From Larkinella punicea (GTDB lineage: Bacteria; Bacteroidota; Bacteroidia; Cytophagales; Spirosomataceae), in assembly GCF_003334855.1 (NCBI RefSeq), contig NZ_QOWE01000001.1:62001-126000 (forward strand): 64,000 bases of DNA, given 5' to 3'. Below, in pieces: positions 18,096 to 24,671 of this stretch; the first letter of the stretch is position 1, and each line of letters begins with the position of its first letter. The translations under genes and the position numbers were made by a program. The notes under the pieces are model-generated. The model was not told the DNA's origin. It searched no databases and saw only the letters and a list, made by a program, of their open reading frames with translations.

Positions 18096-18124
18096 AATTC
18101 CTAACTCATAACTCTTCACTAAAA

Positions 18125-20584
18125 ATGCTCCGTAACTACTTCAAAATCGCCTGGCGGACGTTGTGGAAAAACCGCTCCTACAGCCTGATCAACGTGCTCG
18201 GTTTGTCGTTGGGAATCACCTGCTGTTTGGTCATTTACGTATTCATCCGGTATGAACTGAGCTTCGATCATTTCCATTCAAATGCCGATCGAACATACCG
18301 GATTGTGGAGCACAACCGGAAAGCCGACGGGGTTCAATACTGGTCGAGCACCGCCTATCCGCTGGCCGAAGCCATTCGCCGGGAGATTCCGGGGGTGGGC
18401 GTGACGCAAACCGCTGGCCCCGATTCGCGCATCATCAGTTCGACGGATGGAAATGGAACGGTGTACCGGTTTGATGAAAAACGGGTGCTATTTGCCGACG
18501 CCCACTACCTGAAAACGTTCGATTTTAAAGCGATTTCACCGGACGGAATCTGGCTGGCGGGCAATGCCACCACAGCCTTTCAGCAACCCAACGCCGTGGT
18601 GCTGACCCAGAAAATGGCCGAACGGTATTTTGCCGGAGCCGCCCTTCCCTACGAAAGTTTGCTTGGGAAAACGCTGACCATCAACAATTCAGACCCGCTG
18701 GTGGTGTCGGGAATCATTCAAAACCCACCCCGAAATACCAATCTGCTGTTTGATATCCTGATCAATTACCAATTCTACAAAGCCAATAACCCGTATTATG
18801 CGACGAACTGGTCGGGCAACTACCAGGGTACCACCTACGTCACGCTACCGGTTGGTGCTGATCCGCAGGCGTTTGAGGAAAAACTGGTGGCCTTGCAGAA
18901 AAAATACATGAACGCCGAAGACATTCGCCGTAAAACCTACGTGCTGCAACCGCTGGCCGATGTGCATACCGAAACGCGTTATGGCGAGAATATTGGCAGT
19001 TACGTCATCAGCCGCACGGTTTTGGGCGGGCTGGCGAGTCTGGCGGTTTTTCTGATTCTGATCGGAGCGTTTAATTTCATCAACCTCAGCGTTGCGCAGG
19101 CCATTCAACGGCGCAAGGAAGTGGGCGTCCGGAAAGTAGTGGGCAGTTCGCAACGGCAATTGTTCGTTCAGTTCATTGGCGAAAGTCTGGTGATCACGGT
19201 GGTTGCGGGAATCCTGTCGCTGGGTGCGCTGAACGGGTTGCTTGCTTTGATCAACCAATCCATGACCCTCATCGAACTCGATCTGCATGCCGATTACACA
19301 GTCTGGTGGTTTGGGGCGGGTCTGGTGGGCGTCGTGGCGGTTTTAGCGGGTTCCTATCCGGCGGTTGTGTTGTCGAGGTTCCAGCCCATCAAAGCCCTGA
19401 AAAATACGTTTTCGGCCCCCCAAAAAGGGTTTTCGCTGCGCCAGGGGCTGATTGTTCTCCAGTTTTGCATTACCTACAGCTTGCTGGTCGGCACGCTGGT
19501 GGTTTCGCGACAGATGGCATTTTTCCAGCAAAAGGAATTGGGTTTTACGAAAGATGCGGTGATGACGATCAATAGTCCGCGCAACCAGCAGGACAGCAAG
19601 CTGACGGTATTTCGGGAACGGTTACTGCAAAATCCGGCTGTCAAAAACGTGAGCTTTTCGTCGGGCACTCCCCTGACTGAAAATCATTACGGAACGGATT
19701 TTCGCCTGAAATCGGAGTCGGAGCAAATGAAACGGCAGGCCGAATTCAAAGTAGTGGACCTGAACTATCAATCCCTTTTTGGCCTTCAGCTAGTCAGCGG
19801 CCGTTGGTTCACGACCTCGAATATCGTACCCAACGGCCAGCCTTTTAACGGGTTTGTCGTCAACGAAACGATGGTGAAGATGCTGGGACTCACGCCCGAA
19901 ACCGCTATTGGTCAAACCGTTGTCATCAACGAAGGAGAAGCGCCGATTCTGGGTGTGGTGAAGAATTTTCACAACCGGTCGTTGCAAAACGTCATTGAAC
20001 CGTGTGTCATGCTCTGCTGGAATACCGGATTTTACGGACAGATTCACCTCCAACTCATCCCGCACACCGGCAATGAACCGAACCTGCGACAAGCCCTCCA
20101 GGCGATTGAACAAACCTGGAAACAGATTTTCCCGGACGATGTGTATCGATATACCTTCCTCGACGAAGATCTGGCGAGAAATTACCTGATCGAGCAACTG
20201 GTATTCGACGCCTTCCGGATTTTTGCCGCCATCTCCATTTTCATTTCCTGCCTGGGTCTGTTCGGCCTCATTACGTTTGCGGCCAACCAGCGAACGAAAG
20301 AAATCGGCGTTCGCAAGGTGCTGGGCGCGTCGGTGGGCAACATCGTCGGATTGTTGTCGACAGACTTCCTGAAACTGGTTCTGGTCTCCATTCTGATTGC
20401 GACGCCCATCGCCTGGTACGGCATGAACCAGTGGCTACAGGATTTTGCCTACAAAATCGACGTAGAATGGTGGATGTTCGCCCTCGCCGGTTTTGCCGCC
20501 GTCGCCATTGCCTTTGCCACGGTTTCATTTCAAAGCATCAAAGCCGCGTTGATGAATCCGGTGAAGAGTTTGCGGTCGGAATAA
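18125..20584 (+). CDS. FtsX/MacB-like ABC permease P9
   Basis: 819 residues, the longest of the set. First helix about 20-42 (LINVLGLSLGITCCLVIYVF). The first motif is EVGVRKVVGS (332 onward) in an unusual setting, FINLSVAQAIQRRK, where other copies have a TAR triplet. Second module from about 438 (LRQGLIVLQFCITYSLLVG), second motif EIGVRK at 726-731 after ANQRTK. Tail NPVKSLRSE. It closes the first block: downstream lies a 415-bp gap filled by repeated 31-nt units, then the convergent AraC gene. The extra length is in the first periplasmic domain (insertions around 140-170). Substrate unknown. Confidence 0.93.
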   Translation: MLRNYFKIAWRTLWKNRSYSLINVLGLSLGITCCLVIYVFIRYELSFDHFHSNADRTYRIVEHNRKADGVQYWSSTAYPLAEAIRREIPGVGVTQTAGPDSRIISSTDGNGTVYRFDEKRVLFADAHYLKTFDFKAISPDGIWLAGNATTAFQQPNAVVLTQKMAERYFAGAALPYESLLGKTLTINNSDPLVVSGIIQNPPRNTNLLFDILINYQFYKANNPYYATNWSGNYQGTTYVTLPVGADPQAFEEKLVALQKKYMNAEDIRRKTYVLQPLADVHTETRYGENIGSYVISRTVLGGLASLAVFLILIGAFNFINLSVAQAIQRRKEVGVRKVVGSSQRQLFVQFIGESLVITVVAGILSLGALNGLLALINQSMTLIELDLHADYTVWWFGAGLVGVVAVLAGSYPAVVLSRFQPIKALKNTFSAPQKGFSLRQGLIVLQFCITYSLLVGTLVVSRQMAFFQQKELGFTKDAVMTINSPRNQQDSKLTVFRERLLQNPAVKNVSFSSGTPLTENHYGTDFRLKSESEQMKRQAEFKVVDLNYQSLFGLQLVSGRWFTTSNIVPNGQPFNGFVVNETMVKMLGLTPETAIGQTVVINEGEAPILGVVKNFHNRSLQNVIEPCVMLCWNTGFYGQIHLQLIPHTGNEPNLRQALQAIEQTWKQIFPDDVYRYTFLDEDLARNYLIEQLVFDAFRIFAAISIFISCLGLFGLITFAANQRTKEIGVRKVLGASVGNIVGLLSTDFLKLVLVSILIATPIAWYGMNQWLQDFAYKIDVEWWMFALAGFAAVAIAFATVSFQSIKAALMNPVKSLRSE

Positions 20585-20610
20585 AAACCAGGGACTAATC
20601 GTTCCAACGG

Positions 20611-20980
20611 TTCCTACAAAATGAATCATCCCGATGGGATTGTTTCGGTGTTCCTGCAAAGACGCGGTTCCTACAAAATGGGCCATCCCGACGGGATTCA
20701 TCCTCCATAGAAGCAGACATGGTTCCTACAAAATGGACCATCCCGACGGGATTCATCCTCCGCAGAAGCGGACTTGGTTTCTACAAAATGGGTCATCCCG
20801 ACGGGACGGATGGCATAACAGGTTGCCCGAATGAAAACCAAAAAAATCCCGGAGGGATGGTTCATTTTGTAGAAATTGGTTCGCGCAAAACCAAAAAATC
20901 CCGGAGGGATGGCCCATTTTGTAGAAATTGGTTCGCTTCTACGGTAGAAAGTCCCGTAGGGACGTGTCATTTTGTAGCTC
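20611..20980. repeat. Cluster of seven 31-nt REP-like units, four forward and three inverted
   Basis: Fills most of the 415-bp gap between P9 and the convergent AraC gene. Forward units: 20611-20641, 20668-20698, 20723-20753, 20778-20808. Inverted units: 20845-20875, 20897-20927, 20950-20980. Each has the pattern TTCCTACAAAATG, two variable bases, then CATCCCGACGGGA, including a small internal palindrome (TCCCGACGGGA or TCCCGTAGGGA). Spacing is irregular (15-36 bases) and orientation flips at the middle, as in bacterial BIME/REP clusters. No transposase of the REP-associated type is seen in the window. The rest of the gap shows nothing else. Confidence 0.85.
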
Positions 20981-20999
20981 CCGTGTAACCAGTTATTTA

Positions 21000-21917
21000 T
21001 CACGATCCCACCGTCTGGCGATAGGCTGTCGGCGTCACGCCTTCCAGCATTTTGAACAGCCGCGAAAAATAATGCAGGTTGTTGAACCCTACCTGATAGC
21101 ACACCTCGGTGACCGTAGCCGTTGGATTAGTCAGCAGGCGTTTGGCCAATCCGATCCGTTCGCGGATGATAAACTCCACCGGCGATAACCCAAAAGTCTC
21201 TTTGAAGGTTCGGAAAAAACCGGATTTGCTCATGCAGGCTTTCTGACACAGCACCTCGACGCTGATTTTCGCCGTCAGGTTTTCGCGGATGTATTCAACC
21301 ACGGCGGCAAACCGGTTGTTCATCGCCAGCCCGTCTTCGATCAGCGCCATATTCTGCGTCTGAATCACCCGGATCAGCAGGGATTTGAGCGTCAGGTCGG
21401 CCAGGGCGTCTTTGGCCAGATCGTCTTCCATGCTGATGTTGATCAGCTTGTTCATGACGTTGGCCAGCTCCCGATTGTTGTAAAAATGATACTGACTAAA
21501 ATTCAGCTTCCACTCCCCTCCCTCATCTTTTCGGGGATAGCGCTCGTTCAGAAAATCCAGCATTTGCGTCACCACATGCCAGTCGAGGGCAATGGTGGCA
21601 CATTGTACCGGGTGCCGCTCGTCGGCTTCCGGGAAATCCACTTTCATCGAAATGCCTTCCGGCAAAATGACGGTTTCGCCGGGCAGAAAATCAAAACCGG
21701 GTTTCTGGGATAAATGCATCACCTTTTTCCCGCGCAACATGCTTGTAATAACCAGGCCGTTGTACGACAACACCACGTCGGAACATGGCCGATAAGTTTC
21801 GAAAATATTCAATTCGCAGTGATTCAGCGTAAAAACCCGCCGGTGTTCGACCAGCGAATCCAGCTCTCGGGTGTCCGACAAATTGATGGTCTGTAAGGGA
21901 AATCCGTTGTTCATCAT
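21000..21917 (-). CDS. AraC-family transcriptional regulator
   Basis: 305 residues. The N-terminal ~190 residues resemble the sensor half of AraC regulators, with a cupin-like stretch around VVLSYNGLVITSM to FLPGETVILPEG. The C-terminal ~100 residues carry the two helix-turn-helix motifs: ISVEVLCQKACMSKSGFFRTF and VTEVCYQVGFNNLHYFSRLFK, followed by GVTPTAYR. It is transcribed away from the HbpS-like/fdhA pair, with 184 bases between the start codons, and is the natural candidate to control those two genes and itself; that link rests on position only. Two adjacent ATGs exist; the outer one is used. The effector may be an aldehyde or related small molecule, but nothing in the sequence identifies it. 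Confidence 0.9.
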   Translation of the reverse strand: MMNNGFPLQTINLSDTRELDSLVEHRRVFTLNHCELNIFETYRPCSDVVLSYNGLVITSMLRGKKVMHLSQKPGFDFLPGETVILPEGISMKVDFPEADERHPVQCATIALDWHVVTQMLDFLNERYPRKDEGGEWKLNFSQYHFYNNRELANVMNKLINISMEDDLAKDALADLTLKSLLIRVIQTQNMALIEDGLAMNNRFAAVVEYIRENLTAKISVEVLCQKACMSKSGFFRTFKETFGLSPVEFIIRERIGLAKRLLTNPTATVTEVCYQVGFNNLHYFSRLFKMLEGVTPTAYRQTVGS

Positions 21918-22037
21918 GTTTCAGGGTATGCCTTATAAACGTTTTTTGATAAGAAAATTTACTGATCACTACGATAGGATTGGATAATAGTAGTATTTGT
22001 TGGTATTATCGTGTAACTAGAAGCTTTTCTGATTGCC

Positions 22038-22045
22038 TAGTTTTG
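22038..22045 (+). promoter_or_regulatory. Possible -7 box for the HbpS-like/fdhA pair
   Basis: TAGTTTTG matches the Bacteroidota -7 consensus TAnnTTTG and lies 56 bases before the ATG at 22102, in the divergent AraC/HbpS gap. No matching TTG was found at the expected -33 distance, so activation by the AraC regulator would be needed if it is real. Confidence 0.3.
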
Positions 22046-22101
22046 CTCAGGTTCACCGAAGGAACCAACAGATTGGTCACTTTATCTAAAAGAACGAAAT
22101 C

Positions 22102-22512
22102 ATGAGCACAACTGGCATCACATTAGAACAGGCTGAGGTTGCGGTAAAAGCCGCCAAAGCCAAAGCCGTAGAATTGGGAACCGTCATGAACATCACGGTG
22201 GTCGACGCTGGGGCCAACCTGACGGCTTTTGCCCGCATGGACGGCGCCTGGCTGGGATCGGTCGATATTTCGCAGAAGAAGGCGAAAACCGCCCGCTTTT
22301 TTGATATGAACACGGGTGAACTCGGAAAGTTATCACAACCGGGTGGCTCGCTGTTTAACATCGAACACGCGAACGGTGGACTGATCACTTTTCCGGGCGG
22401 TATTCCGATCAAGAATGCCGACGGCGACGTGATTGGAGCCATCGGCGTATCTGGCAGCACCGTCGAAAACGACCATGCCGTCGCCAAAGCCGGGGCCGAA
22501 GCAGTTCAGTAA
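22102..22512 (+). CDS. GlcG/HbpS-like protein (DUF336 family)
   Basis: 136 residues, the usual length for this small alpha/beta family related to the haem-binding HbpS and to GlcG. Recognisable parts: the N-terminal helix ([19 protein letters not shown]), the central strand pair [21 protein letters not shown] and the glycine-rich end [21 protein letters not shown]. No signal peptide, so probably cytoplasmic. Members are often adjacent to oxidoreductases but their biochemical role is poorly defined; some bind haem or corrinoids. Here it lies 46 bases upstream of a formaldehyde dehydrogenase on the same strand and likely forms a two-gene operon with it under the divergent AraC regulator. Confidence 0.88.
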   Translation: MSTTGITLEQAEVAVKAAKAKAVELGTVMNITVVDAGANLTAFARMDGAWLGSVDISQKKAKTARFFDMNTGELGKLSQPGGSLFNIEHANGGLITFPGGIPIKNADGDVIGAIGVSGSTVENDHAVAKAGAEAVQ

Positions 22513-22558
22513 ATCAGTACCATTGTTTGAATTTCTAAACCCTCTAAACCCTTGAAGT

Positions 22559-23749
22559 ATGTGTCAAAACCACGGTGTTGCGTACATTAAACCCGGTGTG
22601 GTGGAAGTACAGTCCATTGAATACCCCAAACTGGCGATCGGCGACCGGATGTGCCACCACGGCGTCATTCTGCAAATCGTTTCAACCAACATCTGCGGCA
22701 GCGACCAGCACATGGTGCGGGGCCGGACCACCGCCCCGGCGGGCCTGGTGCTGGGCCATGAAATCACGGGCCTGGTGATCGAAGCCGGGCGCGATGTGGA
22801 ATTTGTCAAAGAAGGGGACCTGGTGTCGGTTCCGTTCAACATTGCCTGCGGACGTTGCCGGAATTGCAAAGTGGGCCAAACTGGTATCTGCCTGAATGTC
22901 AACCCCGCCCGGCCCGGCGCGGCCTACGGTTACGTCGATATGGGCGGTTGGGTTGGCGGTCAGGCCGAATATGTGATGGTTCCTTATGCCGATTTTAACC
23001 TGCTGAAATTTCCAGATAAAGACCAGGCAATGGCCAAAATTCGGGACCTGACCTTGCTGTCGGACATTTTCCCGACGGGCTACCACGGTGCCGTCACGGC
23101 GGGTGTGGGACCGGGTTCCATTGTCTACGTGGCCGGAGCGGGTCCGGTCGGGCTGGCTTGTGCGGCTTCGTGTCACCTGCTGGGCGCGGCTGTCGTCATT
23201 GTTGGCGACATGATTCCCGAGCGGCTGGAACAGGCCAAAAGCTTTGGTTGCGAAATTGTCGACTTGCGGAAAGATACGCCACTAGCCGACCAGATTGCTG
23301 AAATTATTGGGGTGCCGGAGGTCGATTGCGCCGTCGATTGTGTCGGTTTTGAAGCCCGCGGCCACGGTTCGGATGCCGGTACGGAACGGCCGGCCACGGT
23401 TCTGAATGCCATCATGAGCGTTACCCGGGCGGGGGGCGCACTCGGTATTCCGGGGCTGTACGTAACGGGCGATCCGGGAGCCGCCGACGATGCCGCCAAG
23501 GAAGGAAGCCTCAGCATCCGGATTGGTTTGGGCTGGGCCAAATCGCACTCGTTCTATACGGGTCAGTGTCCGGTCATGAAATACCACCGGCAGTTGATGA
23601 ACGCCATTCTGTACGACAAAATCCAGATTGCCAAAGCCGTGAATGTGGAGGTGATCAGCCTGGACAAAGCGCCGAAAGGCTACCAGGATTTTGATAAAGG
23701 AGCGGCTAAGAAATTCGTAATCGATCCGCACGGCATGATTCCGAATTAA
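22559..23749 (+). CDS. fdhA: Glutathione-independent formaldehyde dehydrogenase
   Basis: 396 residues; zinc-dependent medium-chain dehydrogenase of the Pseudomonas putida formaldehyde dehydrogenase type, which oxidises formaldehyde to formate with a tightly held NAD and can also dismutate aldehydes. Catalytic zinc ligands fall at Cys46 (NICGSD), His67 (GHE) and Asp169 (LLSDIFPTGYHG), and the structural zinc cysteines at 97, 100, 103 and 111; as I recall, these are the same numbers as in the P. putida enzyme. The Rossmann motif GAGPVG is at 193-198. No glutathione is needed by this class. The ATG is well spaced from the preceding gene. The pair probably detoxifies formaldehyde or other short aldehydes. 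The gene symbol follows the P. putida name. Confidence 0.92.
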   Translation: MCQNHGVAYIKPGVVEVQSIEYPKLAIGDRMCHHGVILQIVSTNICGSDQHMVRGRTTAPAGLVLGHEITGLVIEAGRDVEFVKEGDLVSVPFNIACGRCRNCKVGQTGICLNVNPARPGAAYGYVDMGGWVGGQAEYVMVPYADFNLLKFPDKDQAMAKIRDLTLLSDIFPTGYHGAVTAGVGPGSIVYVAGAGPVGLACAASCHLLGAAVVIVGDMIPERLEQAKSFGCEIVDLRKDTPLADQIAEIIGVPEVDCAVDCVGFEARGHGSDAGTERPATVLNAIMSVTRAGGALGIPGLYVTGDPGAADDAAKEGSLSIRIGLGWAKSHSFYTGQCPVMKYHRQLMNAILYDKIQIAKAVNVEVISLDKAPKGYQDFDKGAAKKFVIDPHGMIPN

Positions 23750-23759
23750 AAGTTAAAAG

Positions 23760-23797
23760 TGAAGAGTTATGAGTTAACTTACACGCATAACTCTTCA
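23760..23797. terminator. Stem-loop terminator after fdhA
   Basis: A 12-bp perfect stem pairs 23760-23771 with 23786-23797 and is followed by TTTTCTTTTT. It lies between the convergent fdhA and Uma2-type genes. Its arms (GAAGAGTTAT and complement) are of the same heptamer type found in the permease gaps. Confidence 0.65.
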
Positions 23798-23821
23798 TTT
23801 TCTTTTTCGGGCAATAGTAAA

Positions 23822-24415
23822 CTATTTCTGTCCAACTTGCTGCTGTTCAAAACCAACTTTCCGGTAAATATCGTCCATCAGCAGCGTACAGGCCCCGACC
23901 TTAACAACCTCATCCTGAGGAAGGTAATCGTGTAGCAACCATTCGTTCGACTCGGTTCGCCGAAAAACTTCCACCTTTTTCTTTTTGGATGCGACCAGCA
24001 CGTATTCTTTCACGCTGGCAATTTGCTTGTAGCAGTCAAATTTCTCCGTACGATCAAACAGTTCCGTTGAATCCGACAGGATCTCGACAATAATTTCCGG
24101 ATTTTCCAGCACATCCAAGCCGTGGCACTCCGTCAGAATGGGTTTTTGACAGACAATGGCCAGATCCGGAAAGACGTATTTGTAGCAATCCGCCAGATGC
24201 ACCAGTTGATCGCTGTTTAGAACAAGGCAATCTCCGTCTTTAAGACAGTTCCATAAGGATGCAATCAGATTACTGGCGATGAGATTATGCGGTAGTTGAG
24301 CACCGGCCATCGCGACAACCTCGCCATCGTGGTATTCCAGTTTCTCAGTAGATTCTTTCAGGAGCGCAAAGTATTCTTCTTCGGACACGCGCGTAACGGG
24401 TGGTGCAGGTATCAT
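23822..24415 (-). CDS. Uma2-family protein (DUF820, restriction-endonuclease-like fold)
   Basis: 197 residues. The N-terminal RVSEEEYFALLKES and LEYHDGEVVAMAGAQLPHN match the start of the Uma2/DUF820 family. The PD-(D/E)XK-like core shows as YVFPDLAIVC (the Asp), ENPEIIVEILS (the Glu) and YKQIASVKEYVLV. Such genes are very numerous in Cyanobacteria and Cytophagales, usually as solitary genes; DNA cleavage has been proposed from the fold but no cellular role is established. It is convergent with fdhA and has no obvious partner. Its own upstream gap leads to the P10 regulatory region on the other strand. Confidence 0.85.
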   Translation of the reverse strand: MIPAPPVTRVSEEEYFALLKESTEKLEYHDGEVVAMAGAQLPHNLIASNLIASLWNCLKDGDCLVLNSDQLVHLADCYKYVFPDLAIVCQKPILTECHGLDVLENPEIIVEILSDSTELFDRTEKFDCYKQIASVKEYVLVASKKKKVEVFRRTESNEWLLHDYLPQDEVVKVGACTLLMDDIYRKVGFEQQQVGQK

Positions 24416-24522
24416 AAGCTACTGTTTTGATCAAATATAGACAAAATTGACCAGGCTGGCAAGCCCGAATAGGGCCGATTCGACGCCCGGAGGTCGATGC
24501 CAAACACCACCAAAACCAACCT

Positions 24523-24557
24523 GTCCGTAAATGTACGGTCCGCGTCCGTTTACGGAC
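24523..24557. promoter_or_regulatory. Paired GTCCGT-type operators upstream of P10
   Basis: Two inverted repeats 21 bp apart, start to start: GTCCGT-N6-ACGG at 24523-24538 and GTCCGT-TT-ACGGAC at 24544-24557. The same two forms with the same internal spacings occur upstream of P15 (45613-45648). Two helical turns between centres suggests cooperative binding of a dimeric regulator; the protein is unknown. The rest of the 256-bp gap is AT-rich and empty apart from the promoter-like element. Confidence 0.6.
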
Positions 24558-24610
24558 ATTTTATTTTATTTCCAATCCCTATAAAATTGATTATCAACGG
24601 ATTAAAAATC

Positions 24611-24625
24611 TGGTATATCATTTGG
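24611..24625 (+). promoter_or_regulatory. Sigma-54-like promoter element upstream of P10
   Basis: TGGTATATCATTTGG has the GG-N10 spacing of a -24/-12 element (consensus TGGCAC-N5-TTGC), though the last pair is GG instead of GC. It starts 53 bases after the operator pair and ends 46 bases before the P10 ATG. P15 has the related TGGTATACAGTTTGA at the same distances. The alternative reading, a -7 box with a 3-nt spacer (TA-N3-TTTG), lacks a -33 TTG at a fitting distance. Confidence 0.45.
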
Positions 24626-24671
24626 TCGGGCTAGGTCGGTACCTGTCTCAATTCCTTTGATCCGGCCGATT

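Noticed and set aside
20611-20980. Possible CRISPR array
   Set aside because: Spacings are uneven (about 15-36 bases), units flip orientation midway, each unit holds its own small palindrome, and no cas gene is present.
20698-21102. Open frames with repeated peptides such as YKMGHPDG or PGGMVHFVEIG
   Set aside because: They are translations of the 31-nt repeat units in the P9/AraC gap; the frame follows the repeats and not a gene.
24657-24671. TTG start adding MIRPI to P10
   Set aside because: All paralogues begin directly with M(L/I)xNY; the ATG at 24672 gives exactly that N-terminus.
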